Assembly: GCA_029975215.1 (NCBI GenBank)
Contig: JARKPO010000066.1
Location: 62,001-126,000, forward strand
From: Levilinea sp.
GTDB taxonomy: Bacteria > Chloroflexota > Anaerolineae > Anaerolineales > Anaerolineaceae
Length of the DNA: 64,000 bases
Direction: 5' to 3'
A model generated the notes under the pieces. It had not been told where the DNA came from. It searched no databases and saw only the letters and a program-made list of their open reading frames with translations. Positions 1-9,123 of this stretch are shown here, one piece after another (within the stretch, counting starts at the first letter, position 1; each line of letters starts with the position of its first letter). Made by a program: the position numbers and the translations under genes.

Positions 1-1289
1 ACCTTGACCGGCAGAATCTGCCCCACGGGAGCTTCACCGGTGGCGAAGACCAGGCCGTCAATCTCCGGCGCGTCGCGGTATGTGCGCCCAATGGAGATGC
101 CGTCCTGGGCGCCTTCGATGAGCATATCCAGGGTACGCCCCACGAGGGACTGGTTGCGGGCCAGGGAAATACTTTCCTGAAGGGTCATCAGACGCTGCAG
201 ACGGTCTTGTTTGATCTCTTCGGGTATGGTGTCGCCCAGGGGTTCGGCGGCTGTGCCGGCTTCCATAAAGAAGGGGAATGCGCCGATGTGGTCAAAGCGG
301 ATCTCTTTGACAAATTCGAGTAGGGCCTGAAACTCTTCTTCGGTTTCGCCGGGGTAGCCGACGATGAAAGTGGTGCGCAAAGCCACATCGGGCATAGCGG
401 TGCGGATTTTGCTCAAGGTGGTATGCACCCAATCCATGTTCGCCGGGCGGCGCATACGGCGCAGAGTATCGGGGTGTGCATGCTGGAGGGGCATATCCAG
501 GTAATGCAGCACCTGGGGCTGGGAGGCCATGACTTCGATCAGCCGGTCGGTGACATAGCCGGGATAGGTATATAAGATGCGCAGCCAGGGGATACGCGGG
601 GCGCTCTGGGTGATGCGCAGCAGGAGATCGGATAAGCCGTCGCGGAGGCCCAAATCATGACCGTAGTCGGAGGTGTCCTGGGCGATGAGGATGACCTCCT
701 GCAAGCCCATGTCCTGCAGGGTGCTGACTTCGTTGAGAATGACTTCTGGCGGCCTAGACACGGCGGTGCCTTTGATGGCAGGTATAGCGCAAAAGGCGCA
801 AGGTCGGCGGCAGCCGTCGGCGATTTTAAGGTAACTACTGCCTCCCTGGATGGCTGCACGCAGCACCCCTCGTTCATCTTTGCCGACGGTGGGGGCGTCG
901 GGCAGGTGGTAGAGGACGGCAGGCGGTTTTTCGGCACGCAGGGTGTGAATGACGTCCACAATGTCCATCCAGCGGCGCGTGCCGAGAATACCGTCTACTC
1001 CGGGGACTTCTTGGGCTACGCGGTCGCGGTAGCGTTCGGTGAGGCAGCCAGTGGCGATGAGCAGCTGGCCGGGGCGTTTGCGGTGAGCCAGTCCCTGAAG
1101 GGTTTCCAGCGATTCCTGGATGGCGGGTTTAAGAAAACCGCAGGTGTTCACAATGAGAATGCTGGCTTTGCTGGGCTGGTCCACTCCGCGGTAGCCAGCT
1201 TCTTCCAGCAGGGCTGCCATCGACTCAGAATCCACGGTATTTTTGGCGCAGCCGAGGGAGACCAAATAGAAATTCTTAGCGTTTTTCAT
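1..1289 (-). CDS. rimO: Ribosomal protein S12 methylthiotransferase RimO (C-terminus cut off)
   Basis: Radical SAM enzyme that adds a methylthio group to a conserved aspartate of ribosomal protein S12. The N-terminus carries SLGCAKNTVDSE, the RimO-type opening of the UPF0004 domain with its first cluster cysteine. The radical SAM CxxxCxxC motif reads CRRPCAFC near residue 160. 429 codons are visible and the frame is still open at the window edge, so only the end of the C-terminal TRAM domain is missing. The ATG has AAAGG upstream and lies 12 nt after the RodZ-like gene, so the two are probably co-transcribed. MiaB is the alternative, but the VDSE opening favours RimO. Confidence 0.9.
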   Translation of the reverse strand, partial: MKNAKNFYLVSLGCAKNTVDSESMAALLEEAGYRGVDQPSKASILIVNTCGFLKPAIQESLETLQGLAHRKRPGQLLIATGCLTERYRDRVAQEVPGVDGILGTRRWMDIVDVIHTLRAEKPPAVLYHLPDAPTVGKDERGVLRAAIQGGSSYLKIADGCRRPCAFCAIPAIKGTAVSRPPEVILNEVSTLQDMGLQEVILIAQDTSDYGHDLGLRDGLSDLLLRITQSAPRIPWLRILYTYPGYVTDRLIEVMASQPQVLHYLDMPLQHAHPDTLRRMRRPANMDWVHTTLSKIRTAMPDVALRTTFIVGYPGETEEEFQALLEFVKEIRFDHIGAFPFFMEAGTAAEPLGDTIPEEIKQDRLQRLMTLQESISLARNQSLVGRTLDMLIEGAQDGISIGRTYRDAPEIDGLVFATGEAPVGQILPVK

Positions 1290-1301
1290 AGCACAATACC
1301 T

Positions 1302-2834
1302 TTAAGGGATGAAGGGCGTTACCGTGGCTGTGGGGACGGTCGGAGAAGGTTCCAGGGTAGCCGTAGGCGGCAGGGTAGGGGTGGGGGTAAAAGTGAAAGC
1401 GGGGGTGGGGGTTAGGACGCCTTCAGCGCTGAAGATGAGCCGCACCACCTCGCCGCTGTCCCCCAGGGTTCCGAGATCGTTTTGGTTGAAAAAGACTTGA
1501 ATGGCCGAAGCATCCCCGCTGATGAGTTCCAATTTTTCTCTGGCTGAAAAGGGATAGGCGTTGCCCGGGGCAACGCGCCCATTGAAGCGCACACGGTTGT
1601 CGGAGATGACACGGACAAAGGCGCGCTGGCGGGCAACAATGTACACCTGAAGGGGCAGATTGTCCAATGCGGGCAGGGTGGGAGTGGTGAGCTCCAAGTT
1701 GGCCTGAGCAGTGGGGATGACGGGATTGCCTTCGCCTGCCAGGACGGACGGGGGGGCTGTTGTGGGAGTCGGCGCTTCGGTTTCATCGGGGGGCAGCGAA
1801 GGGGTGGCTGTAAACAGGAGTACATCCCCCACGCCAGGGAGGGCTGTGCGGGCGCGTTCGCTGGTGCGGGCGGTGATATTGGCAGTGGTCCAGACAGCCA
1901 GAGAGAGCAGAATCACAATCACTGCGCCGCCAATGAACACATCGGGGGTGAGAAAACGGCGCCAACCAGGGGCCTGGGCGGCACGGGGGCGGGGTTTGGC
2001 CGTGGGAAGGGCCGTGCGGGCGGTGAATTCCTCACGGCGCAGTTGGAGGCCCTCGGCAAATTGGTTGAGGAGCTTTTCTGTATCCAGACCGAGGAAATGG
2101 GCGTAATTATTGAGCATACCGCGGCCCTGAACCGGGGAGGGCAGCGAAGACAGATCGCCGTTTTCCAGTGCTTCTAAGAAGTGCATGCGTACATGGGTGA
2201 AGCGCTCGGCATCGTCCAGGGAGAGGGACAATTTTGTACGCTGGAAGCGCAGCAATTGGCCGATGGATTGGAAAACTTCGGCGGAGGAACGCTGTGGGGC
2301 GGCGGCAGATTCGAGCTGCGGGGGGGGAGCGAGCTGCTCGGCAGAATCAGCTGGTGCGGCAGGCGCAACCGCAGGGGGCTGCTGCGGCAGCCGCGGATGA
2401 GCGATTTTGGGAAAGATGATCTTTTGGGGAAGGCGGCGGCGCAAGGACTGCAGCCATGCGGCGGCTGCGGTGAGCGGTGTGAGATTGGGCTGAGGGTTGG
2501 ATTCGCTGAGGACAGGCGTTGCTTCGGCAGGTGCGGGGGTGGGGGCAGGTTTGGCCACGGGAGCTGAGCCGGACGGTTCGGGCACGGCAGGCTCAGGCGG
2601 CTGAGATTGGATCTCGATTTCTTGAAGCAAGGCCTGAACTGGAATACCGAGGAAACCCGCGTACAGGCGCAGAAAGCCTTTACCTTGCACCTGGGAGGGC
2701 AGGTCTTCCCAACGGCCTTCTTCCAATGCCTGGAGATAGGCTGGGGCGATGCGCGTTTCTTCAAAGACCTGATCGAGGGACAGGCCTTTGGCTTGACGCA
2801 TCTGACGAAGCTGTTCACCCACGGAGTTGTTCAT
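1302..2834 (-). CDS. RodZ-like membrane protein with two helix-turn-helix domains
   Basis: Probable cell-shape scaffold that links MreB to the membrane. Residues 5-70 form an HTH_25 domain of the RodZ/Xre type, and residues about 185-255 form a second one of the same type. The two are joined by a Pro/Ala-rich linker. One transmembrane helix (VFIGGAVIVILLSLAVW) sits near residue 300. It is followed by a T/P-rich linker, a DUF4115-like beta domain at about 385-470, and a TPTPT-rich tail. The ATG was chosen over a TTG two codons upstream. RodZ normally has a single cytoplasmic HTH, so the duplication is unusual. It lies between rplI and rimO; an MreB homologue is encoded about 12 kb away. Confidence 0.75.
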   Translation of the reverse strand: MNNSVGEQLRQMRQAKGLSLDQVFEETRIAPAYLQALEEGRWEDLPSQVQGKGFLRLYAGFLGIPVQALLQEIEIQSQPPEPAVPEPSGSAPVAKPAPTPAPAEATPVLSESNPQPNLTPLTAAAAWLQSLRRRLPQKIIFPKIAHPRLPQQPPAVAPAAPADSAEQLAPPPQLESAAAPQRSSAEVFQSIGQLLRFQRTKLSLSLDDAERFTHVRMHFLEALENGDLSSLPSPVQGRGMLNNYAHFLGLDTEKLLNQFAEGLQLRREEFTARTALPTAKPRPRAAQAPGWRRFLTPDVFIGGAVIVILLSLAVWTTANITARTSERARTALPGVGDVLLFTATPSLPPDETEAPTPTTAPPSVLAGEGNPVIPTAQANLELTTPTLPALDNLPLQVYIVARQRAFVRVISDNRVRFNGRVAPGNAYPFSAREKLELISGDASAIQVFFNQNDLGTLGDSGEVVRLIFSAEGVLTPTPAFTFTPTPTLPPTATLEPSPTVPTATVTPFIP

Positions 2835-2857
2835 GCTCAACGCGCCTAAGATTGAAA

Positions 2858-2890
2858 ACCGGCCAGCCAGCTCTCGCTGACCTGGCCGGT
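2858..2890 (-). terminator. Hairpin terminator downstream of rplI
   Basis: Nine-bp arms (ACCGGCCAG and CTGGCCGGT) are followed on the minus strand by a short T run. It lies between rplI and the RodZ-like gene. The T tract is weak, so it may attenuate rather than stop transcription. Confidence 0.55.
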
Positions 2891-2915
2891 ATGATCCATG
2901 ACGAGCGGAAGGGAA

Positions 2916-3431
2916 TTATTCCGCGCTTTCCTCTTCGGCCGGAACTTCGACCTTTTCGGCGGCGAGTTCATCCAACTGCACCGTTTCGCCTTCGCGGTGG
3001 ACGATGATTTTGATCTCAGGGATGACATCAATCGTCAGGCGGACGCGGGCCTTATGATCGCCCAGGGCGCGGATGGGTTCCATTTCCACCTGGCGGCGGT
3101 CAATGGTGACACCCAGACGGGAGGAGAGGGCATCAGCAACCATCTGGCCGGTGATCGAGCCGTAGAGTTTACCCGTTTCACCCGCTTTGCCTGGGAAGGC
3201 CAGCGTGATGCGTTTGACCTGTTCCGCCAGGCCGCTCATTTCATTGTTGAGCTGCGCGCGGCGAACGGAGGCCTGAGCACGGATCTGTTCGACCTGTTTG
3301 ACTGCACCCGGGGTAGCGAGCACAGCCAAACCCTGGGGGATGAGGAAGTTGCGGCCGTAGCCGTCTGCGACCTTTTTGATGTCGCCCGCGTGCCCCAGTT
3401 TGTACACATCTTTGATCAGTAATACTTTCAT
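2916..3431 (-). CDS. rplI: 50S ribosomal protein L9
   Basis: Large-subunit protein that binds 23S rRNA. The N-terminus MKVLLIKDVYKLGHAGDIKK followed by VADGYGRNFLIPQGLA is the L9 signature, and the C-terminal domain ends in an acidic tail. The frame extends 12 codons further upstream, but MKVLLI is the universal L9 start and has GAAAGG before it. It has its own promoter, divergent from the CAP/LysM gene. It is not next to rpsF/ssb/rpsR as in many bacteria. Confidence 0.95.
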   Translation of the reverse strand: MKVLLIKDVYKLGHAGDIKKVADGYGRNFLIPQGLAVLATPGAVKQVEQIRAQASVRRAQLNNEMSGLAEQVKRITLAFPGKAGETGKLYGSITGQMVADALSSRLGVTIDRRQVEMEPIRALGDHKARVRLTIDVIPEIKIIVHREGETVQLDELAAEKVEVPAEEESAE

Positions 3432-3494
3432 TTCAAGCCCTTTCAAGAATGGATTTTCGGCGGACATGAAGGGTACAACATGCCCAGCGGATGG

Positions 3495-3523
3495 ATTTTA
3501 CCAGAGGTGGGCATAGGCGTCAA
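3495..3523 (-). promoter_or_regulatory. Sigma-70-type promoter of rplI
   Basis: On the minus strand TTGACG is separated by 17 nt from TAAAAT, a near-consensus vegetative promoter. It gives a leader of about 55 nt before the rplI ATG. Confidence 0.6.
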
Positions 3524-3539
3524 CTTCGAAAATGACGGG

Positions 3540-3567
3540 TTGTATGGCGAAGGGAGCGTTGTATAAT
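3540..3567 (+). promoter_or_regulatory. Promoter of the CAP/LysM gene, abutting the start codon
   Basis: TTGTAT, a 16-nt spacer and TATAAT. The TATAAT ends 6 nt before the ATG of the CAP/LysM gene and there is no Shine-Dalgarno sequence. Transcription would start at about the A of the ATG, which suggests a leaderless mRNA. It is divergent from the rplI promoter. Confidence 0.5.
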
Positions 3568-3573
3568 CGAAGC

Positions 3574-4557
3574 ATGCGAAAACTGGCCGCGGCGGTGTTT
3601 TTGGCAATGATCCTGTGGGCAAACCTGGTGCAGCTAGGACGCGCGCAGACGGATGAACCTGCCCCAGAGGTGACCGCTCAGGATTTGATTCATGCGGTAA
3701 ACACCATTCGCGTAGGGCTGGGTTTGCCAGCGTTGGTGGTACACCCGATTTTAATGCAGGTGGCGCAGGATACAGCCACGACGATGGCTTTGAATGAAAT
3801 GACCGGTCATATTGGCGGGGTGAAGGACCGCATTTGGGCAGCGGGATATGGGGTGATGGACACGCCCTGGGCAACTGAGAATTTTGCGACGGGACCGGCC
3901 AGCATTGACGACATTCTGATGATGTGGTCTGACGAATTGCATATGAAGCCGATGGCAGATGCCCGTTACTATCACATTGGGGCGGGGGTAGCGGAATATA
4001 ACGGAACGGTGTATTACATCGTGATTGCCGCCTATACCGACCGCCACCCTGGACCCGCCTATACCCCGGGGACGGCCGTGCCGGCCCGCTCCGGAACCCC
4101 TGCGGCGGCTGATCTGGCTTCACAGTATATCTTTGCGGTGGTGACAGCCACCCCACAAGATAATGGCAAGCTGGTGCATACTGTGCGGCAGGGTCAGTCA
4201 CTGTGGGCGATCGCGATGGCCTATGGAGTGAAAATCCAGGCGATTTTGGACGCCAACGGATTGTCGGCGGATTCGCCGACCATTTACACAGGGCAGAAGC
4301 TGCTGATTCCGCTCTTGTTGCCCAGCGCAACCCCGCAACCTAAGGAGACCGCCATAGCAGCCGTGCCGAAAGCAACTACGGCAGCCCACACGCCCACGCC
4401 GCCCCTCGTGTTAGCTCAGGCTGCGACGGCAACCATTGTGCCGGATCAGGCGGCGCAAAAAAGCCCCCAAACAACGATTCTGTATGTGATTGAGGGCTTT
4501 GTGGTGTTGGGGGTGGTGCTGATTGGGTGGGGGGTGGCCGCGCGGCGGCGCGGATAA
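3574..4557 (+). CDS. Exported CAP-domain protein with LysM and C-terminal membrane anchor
   Basis: Cell-surface protein of unknown activity. MRKLAAAVFLAMILWANLV is a signal peptide, apparently cleaved near GRAQ. A CAP/SCP-PR1-like domain follows (about residues 35-165, with NTIRVGLGLPAL and later THEN-like elements modified to ATENFATG). After a Pro-rich linker comes a LysM peptidoglycan-binding repeat (HTVRQGQSLWAIAMAYGV to GQKLLIP). A T/P/A-rich stretch and a C-terminal hydrophobic helix ending in RRRG complete it. This start was chosen because it begins the signal peptide; the frame runs 14 codons further upstream. It stands alone between divergent and convergent neighbours. Confidence 0.8.
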   Translation: MRKLAAAVFLAMILWANLVQLGRAQTDEPAPEVTAQDLIHAVNTIRVGLGLPALVVHPILMQVAQDTATTMALNEMTGHIGGVKDRIWAAGYGVMDTPWATENFATGPASIDDILMMWSDELHMKPMADARYYHIGAGVAEYNGTVYYIVIAAYTDRHPGPAYTPGTAVPARSGTPAAADLASQYIFAVVTATPQDNGKLVHTVRQGQSLWAIAMAYGVKIQAILDANGLSADSPTIYTGQKLLIPLLLPSATPQPKETAIAAVPKATTAAHTPTPPLVLAQAATATIVPDQAAQKSPQTTILYVIEGFVVLGVVLIGWGVAARRRG

Positions 4558-4576
4558 GATTGGCGGTGCGTTGAGG

Positions 4577-5716
4577 TCAGTCGGATTCCCAGGGCGGGGC
4601 AGATTGAGTGCTGGAAAGGGCGGTGAGAATTTCGTCACGCCAGTTGGGAGTGTGATCGGCGAGCGCACCTAAGAGCCCAAAACAACCGGCAATCATCATG
4701 TCGCCGAAGGGGACGGCAAAATGGGGGTTAAGACGGGAGCCTGCCAGCATGGAACGGCGGGGGCCCGTGACCGTGAGCTGAAAATCGGGCGCGGTAAGCT
4801 CGAAGGGGATATGGTGGGTGAGCAGCGCCCCGTGGCCGTTGTCGGCGAAGACCTGGGCGTGCGTGAGCGCGCCCGCGGCCAGGGCGGTGAGGTAGTTTTC
4901 CAACGAGGCGCGGTCAAGCAGGCCGGTGTGGTGTTCGAAAAGCCCCTCCACCCCTTCAGGTCCAATTTGAAAAGCGATGGTATGGAAGTTGCCAAGGTTG
5001 ACCACCAGCTGACGATTGGCTTTGGCGGCCTGGGGGTCATATAAAGCACCCATGACGGCCGCGGGAGCGGTGTCCATGAGGAAGACGGGGCCGTCAAAGC
5101 CCTGGGCGGCGTCTGCCACGGCCTGCAGGCGGGTCATCTCGGCGGGCACTTGCTGGGCGGGGAAGGCAAAGGTGCTCAGGCGGCGATCGCGCTGCACCTG
5201 ACGGGCGAGGTAATCAAAGCGGAACTGGCGGTCTGAAACCTCTGGCGGCGCGTTGCCGTGATCAAATACTGCCGCGGCCAACCCGTCGATTTCGGATAGG
5301 GACAACCCAAAGCCGCTGAGCGTGCGCTCCAGGAGGGGAAGGTCGAGATCAGTCAGGGGGATGCGCAGGATGGATTCGGGCAGGCGGAGGGCTTCATCCT
5401 CGCTGACTATCTGAATGCCAGCGGCTTGCACCGCGGATAGATCGTCATTCAGGGTGCGTGCGGCGCTGGGGGTGGCGTAGATGGGCAGGCCAGCTTTGGC
5501 ATGGTCTTCGGCCGCCCAGGCGCAAGGACCGCCGCCCATGATACGGCCGGTGAGCAGGACGGCGCGCTTTTGGCGGGTGGCCTGCTGAATACGTCGGCGG
5601 ATGATCATGGTGGGGGCGGGCAGGACAAGCTTGAAGCCGTTTTCAGGCGAAACCCGGCTGTTGAACCAATAAATGTCCTGTGTTCCCGTCCCGATATCAA
5701 GGGTGAGAAGTTTCAT
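4577..5716 (-). CDS. DUF1786 family protein (ASKHA-like fold)
   Basis: Protein of unknown function. It opens with LLTLDIGTGTQDIYWF, the phosphate-1-like DxGTGTQD signature of DUF1786, often annotated as a putative ATPase or pyruvate-formate-lyase-activating-enzyme-related protein. Further elements include GRIMGGGPCAWA and QLVVNLGNFHTIAF, which resemble a sugar-kinase/Hsp70-like nucleotide fold. Its 379 residues fit the family. No clear Shine-Dalgarno sequence precedes the ATG. It follows the P-II-like gene on the same strand by 41 nt, so it probably shares the antiporter transcript. No pflA or pflB is in the window. Confidence 0.75.
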   Translation of the reverse strand: MKLLTLDIGTGTQDIYWFNSRVSPENGFKLVLPAPTMIIRRRIQQATRQKRAVLLTGRIMGGGPCAWAAEDHAKAGLPIYATPSAARTLNDDLSAVQAAGIQIVSEDEALRLPESILRIPLTDLDLPLLERTLSGFGLSLSEIDGLAAAVFDHGNAPPEVSDRQFRFDYLARQVQRDRRLSTFAFPAQQVPAEMTRLQAVADAAQGFDGPVFLMDTAPAAVMGALYDPQAAKANRQLVVNLGNFHTIAFQIGPEGVEGLFEHHTGLLDRASLENYLTALAAGALTHAQVFADNGHGALLTHHIPFELTAPDFQLTVTGPRRSMLAGSRLNPHFAVPFGDMMIAGCFGLLGALADHTPNWRDEILTALSSTQSAPPWESD

Positions 5717-5757
5717 AGAGGAATCAGCTCAAAATCCCAGATGAGCGTAGAGACGGC

Positions 5758-6108
5758 TCAGTTGATTTTATTTAGGCCGTACACGCGCGCCAGGGGGATG
5801 ACAGCCAGGATGCCGGTGTTGGGTTCGTCCAAATTGCCGACCACTTTTTGCGTGGCTTCCACCAGGCGGTCAATGGTGCGTTCGTCGTCGCAAATCGTGA
5901 AGAGGGTGCGGCTCAGTTTCTCTAGATGGATTTCCAAGTCGTCCAGGCTGGGGATGAGAGGCAAATCTTCAAACAGGGCGTACTGGCGCAGACGGCCCAG
6001 ACCTGTGGAGGGAAGCACGGTGATACCTTTGACACCGGCTTCTTCCCAGGCGGTAAGCAGGTCTTCCAACGCTTCAGGGTCGTTCAGAACAAACAGAACC
6101 ATGTTCAT
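5758..6108 (-). CDS. P-II-like regulatory protein linked to the antiporter
   Basis: Small protein of 116 residues with the ferredoxin-like pattern of P-II/GlnB-like sensors. It has a beta strand MVLFVLNDPEALEDLL, then GVKGITVLPSTGLGRL in the place of the P-II segment before the T-loop, and a C-terminal beta strand. The canonical uridylylation tyrosine loop is not recognisable. Its ATG overlaps the antiporter stop as ATGA, with AGGAG upstream, so translation is coupled. By analogy with P-II-like proteins encoded beside transporters, it may bind a nucleotide and gate the antiporter; that is inference. Confidence 0.65.
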   Translation of the reverse strand: MNMVLFVLNDPEALEDLLTAWEEAGVKGITVLPSTGLGRLRQYALFEDLPLIPSLDDLEIHLEKLSRTLFTICDDERTIDRLVEATQKVVGNLDEPNTGILAVIPLARVYGLNKIN

Positions 6109-7328
6109 GGGGTTTTCTCCTGAGAGGGTTCAAGTGGAGCGGTTTTCTTGGGTGAACTAAAAGATGCGCGCAGCATGGGCGGGGTGACCAGGGTGGTGAT
6201 AAGCACCATGCCGACCACGGCGGAAAAGATCTGCGGGGTGATGTAATTGTTGGTCAGCCCTACCTGAGCGACAATCAGGCCGACTTCTCCACGGGAAACC
6301 ATGCCGATGCCCAACTGCAGAGATTCGCGCCAGGAAAAACGGCCGATGCGGGCGCCGAGGCCAGCTCCGATGATTTTGCCAAGGATACCGATGGCAGAAA
6401 TGGCCAACAGCAGGCCGATGACGCTCAGTTCGATATTGTGCAGATCTACATTGAGGCCGATAGTGATAAAAAAGATCGGCACAAAGAAACTGTAGGAGAG
6501 GGCGCGGATGCCGTTTTCAATTTCGATTTTCGCAGAAGTGCGCCCAAACATCAGCCCAGCGATGAAGGTTCCAGTGATGGCTGCCATTTCGCCGATCAAT
6601 TCGGCGGCCAATCCGTAGGTGAATAGGATGATGATGGATAGGGTGACCACGCCAAAGCTGATGGGGAGCCGGCCGATTCTTCTCACGATGCGCGGCAGGA
6701 GGAAAAGGCCAAAGGAGACAGAGAGGCCCAGGAAAAGCAGCATGCGCAGGAAGACCACGAAGATATCGGCCGCGCCGCCCTGACCGCTGGCCAAAGCCAG
6801 GAAGGTGGAAAGCAGCAGGATGACGAGAACATCATCAAAGACGGCCGCACCCAACAGGCCGAGACCCACGCGGCTGCGCAAGACTTTGAGTTCAATGAGA
6901 GTTTGGGCAGAGATGCTGACGCTGGTGGCACCGAGGGTGAGGCCCAGAAACAGCGCATGGCTGGAGGGCATATCTAATAAGGCTCCAACCAACCAACCCA
7001 AGCCAACGGGAACCAGCACACCCAAAATACCTGCATACGCGGATACGCGCGAATTCTTGGTGAGGTCGGAGATGTTCAGTTCCAGGCCGGCGAGGAACAT
7101 GAGCAGCAAAACACCAATCTCTCCCAGTTCCAGCACAATTTCTTGTAGATGGGTGTCGGTGATGAAACCCAGATGGGTCAGATCTATTAATGAAGGACCC
7201 AGGATTAAACCAATCAGTAATTCACCCAATACGGAAGGCTGTCCAATGCGGGTAGAAAGGTAGCCCGCGACTTTCGCCATGAACAAGATGATGACGAGGA
7301 CAAAAGTCAGTTGAAGAAAGGGCGTCAT
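6105..7328 (-). CDS. Cation:proton antiporter, CPA2 (Kef-type) family
   Basis: Integral membrane Na+(K+)/H+ exchanger. About 12 hydrophobic segments span the 407 residues. It has LGELLIGLILGPSLIDL near the N-terminus, a LMFLAGLELN element, AAVFDDVLVILLL containing the DD pair expected in the ion-binding core of CPA2 exchangers, and GMVSRGEVGLIVAQVG near the end. There is no C-terminal TrkA-N domain, so a regulatory role for the overlapping P-II-like gene is plausible. AAGGA precedes the ATG, and TAAACT lies upstream as a possible -10 box. Confidence 0.85.
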   Translation of the reverse strand: MTPFLQLTFVLVIILFMAKVAGYLSTRIGQPSVLGELLIGLILGPSLIDLTHLGFITDTHLQEIVLELGEIGVLLLMFLAGLELNISDLTKNSRVSAYAGILGVLVPVGLGWLVGALLDMPSSHALFLGLTLGATSVSISAQTLIELKVLRSRVGLGLLGAAVFDDVLVILLLSTFLALASGQGGAADIFVVFLRMLLFLGLSVSFGLFLLPRIVRRIGRLPISFGVVTLSIIILFTYGLAAELIGEMAAITGTFIAGLMFGRTSAKIEIENGIRALSYSFFVPIFFITIGLNVDLHNIELSVIGLLLAISAIGILGKIIGAGLGARIGRFSWRESLQLGIGMVSRGEVGLIVAQVGLTNNYITPQIFSAVVGMVLITTLVTPPMLRASFSSPKKTAPLEPSQEKTP

Positions 7329-7452
7329 GCGGTTTGTCCTTCTGCAATATCAGGAAATTTGTCTTAGTTTACCATAAATAAGTTCACTATCTTGTGAGGA
7401 GGGTTAGGGTATACTTTGATTCTGAGTTGAATCATGCGATCGAGGGAAACCA

Positions 7453-9102
7453 ATGAATCTTGATGCTGAGCTAAAACGGTGGGAAGAACAGGTTTTAGGC
7501 CCCGTGATTAAGCGCTTTCCGGAGCGAAAGGCGCAATTTACCACCCCGGCTGGGATTCCGCTGCCCGCGGTGAAGACACCTGGGGAGGGTAATTACCTGG
7601 AGAAATTGGGCTTTCCGGGGGAATACCCGTTTACGCGGGGTATTCAGCCGACCATGTACCGAGGGCGGTTTTGGACCATGCGTCAATACGCAGGGTACGC
7701 CTCGGCTGAAGAATCGAACAAACGCTACCGCTTTTTGCTGGAGCAGGGGCAAACCGGGTTGTCGGTGGCCTTTGACCTGCCAACTCAGATCGGCTACGAT
7801 GCGGATGAGGCAATCGCGGCGGGTGAAGTGGGCAAGGTGGGCGTTTCGATCTCCTCACTGGAGGATATGGAAATCCTTTTCCGAGACATTCCGTTGGATA
7901 AGGTCTCGACCAGCATGACCATCAACGCTCCAGCGTCGGTGCTGTTGGCGATGTATATCGCCGCGGCCAAGCGCAATGGAGTGGAGGCCAACAAGCTGCG
8001 CGGGACGATCCAAAACGACATTTTGAAGGAATACGTGGCGCGCGGGACGTATATTTTCCCTCCCAAGCCCTCCATGCGCCTGATCACGGATATTTTCCAA
8101 TTCTGCCAGAAAGAGGTGCCGCATTGGAATACGATCAGTATTTCGGGTTATCACATCCGCGAGGCAGGCTCGACCGCGGTGCAGGAAGTGGCCTTTACGC
8201 TGGCGAACGCGATTGCTTATGCTGAGGCGGCCCTGGCAGCGGGGCTGAAGGTGGACGACTTTGCTTCGCAGCTATCTTTCTTCTTCAATGCGCACAATAA
8301 CTTCTTGGAGGAAGTAGCCAAATTCCGTGCGGCGCGGCGATTGTGGGCAGAGATCATGAAAGAGCGCTTTAAAGCGCAGGATCCCAAATCTATGATGCTG
8401 CGCTTCCATACGCAAACGGCCGGGTCCACACTGACCGCGCAGCAGCCGGAGAACAACGTTGTGCGCGTAGCTATTCAGGCGTTGGCGGCGGTGGCGGGCG
8501 GTACACAGTCGCTGCACACCAACAGCATGGATGAAGCCTTGTGGCTGCCCACGGAGAAATCGGTGCGGGTGGCGCTGCGCACGCAGCAGATCATCGCGTA
8601 CGAATCGGGCATCGCGGATACGATTGACCCGCTGGCGGGTTCATACGTGGTGGAATATTTGACGGATGAGATTGAGCGGCAGGCCAAGGCCTATATCGCG
8701 CGTATTGATGAGATGGGCGGGGCGCTGGCTGCTATTGAAAAGGGTTATATGCAGTCTGAGATTCAGGATGCTGCCTACCGTTACCAACGCGCGGTGGAAT
8801 CCAAAGATCAAATGGTGGTGGGGGTCAACAACTTCCAGGTGGAAGAGAGTCTGGAATTGGAAAAATTGAGTGTTGATCCCAGCATCGAGATGAACCAGAG
8901 GCAGCGACTGGCGGCCTTGCGGGCGCGCCGCGACAGCCAGAAGGTCAGCGAACTGCTAACCCGCCTGGAAAGCGCGGCGCACGGCAGCGACAATTTGATG
9001 CCGCTGATGGTGGAATGCGTTGAGAATTACATCACCTTGGGTGAGATTTGCGGTTTACTGCGCAAGGTGTGGGGCGAATACCAATCGCCAGCCTGGGTGT
9101 AG
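7453..9102 (+). CDS. Methylmalonyl-CoA mutase, large (catalytic) subunit
   Basis: Catalyses the B12-dependent interconversion of methylmalonyl-CoA and succinyl-CoA. The 549 residues cover only the TIM-barrel catalytic part: [20 protein letters not shown] at about 62-81, then [17 protein letters not shown] and [13 protein letters not shown]. The chain ends in [19 protein letters not shown] and has no DxHxxG B12-binding domain. It is therefore the split type, and the small subunit must be encoded elsewhere. AGGG precedes the ATG, and TATACT about 40 nt upstream is a possible -10 box with a poor -35. The epimerase follows by 21 nt. Confidence 0.95.
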   Translation: MNLDAELKRWEEQVLGPVIKRFPERKAQFTTPAGIPLPAVKTPGEGNYLEKLGFPGEYPFTRGIQPTMYRGRFWTMRQYAGYASAEESNKRYRFLLEQGQTGLSVAFDLPTQIGYDADEAIAAGEVGKVGVSISSLEDMEILFRDIPLDKVSTSMTINAPASVLLAMYIAAAKRNGVEANKLRGTIQNDILKEYVARGTYIFPPKPSMRLITDIFQFCQKEVPHWNTISISGYHIREAGSTAVQEVAFTLANAIAYAEAALAAGLKVDDFASQLSFFFNAHNNFLEEVAKFRAARRLWAEIMKERFKAQDPKSMMLRFHTQTAGSTLTAQQPENNVVRVAIQALAAVAGGTQSLHTNSMDEALWLPTEKSVRVALRTQQIIAYESGIADTIDPLAGSYVVEYLTDEIERQAKAYIARIDEMGGALAAIEKGYMQSEIQDAAYRYQRAVESKDQMVVGVNNFQVEESLELEKLSVDPSIEMNQRQRLAALRARRDSQKVSELLTRLESAAHGSDNLMPLMVECVENYITLGEICGLLRKVWGEYQSPAWV

Positions 9103-9123
9103 GAACCAGAAGAGGAGATCGAG

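Noticed and set aside
657-1415. 252-codon plus-strand frame opposite rimO and the RodZ-like gene
   Set aside because: It spans two real minus-strand genes and has no recognisable domain or ribosome-binding site; it is a shadow frame.
1744-2327. Runs of seven and eight G inside the RodZ-like gene, as possible phase-variation tracts
   Set aside because: They encode Pro-rich linkers in frame on the coding strand and the gene is intact. There is no sign of length variation in a single sequence.
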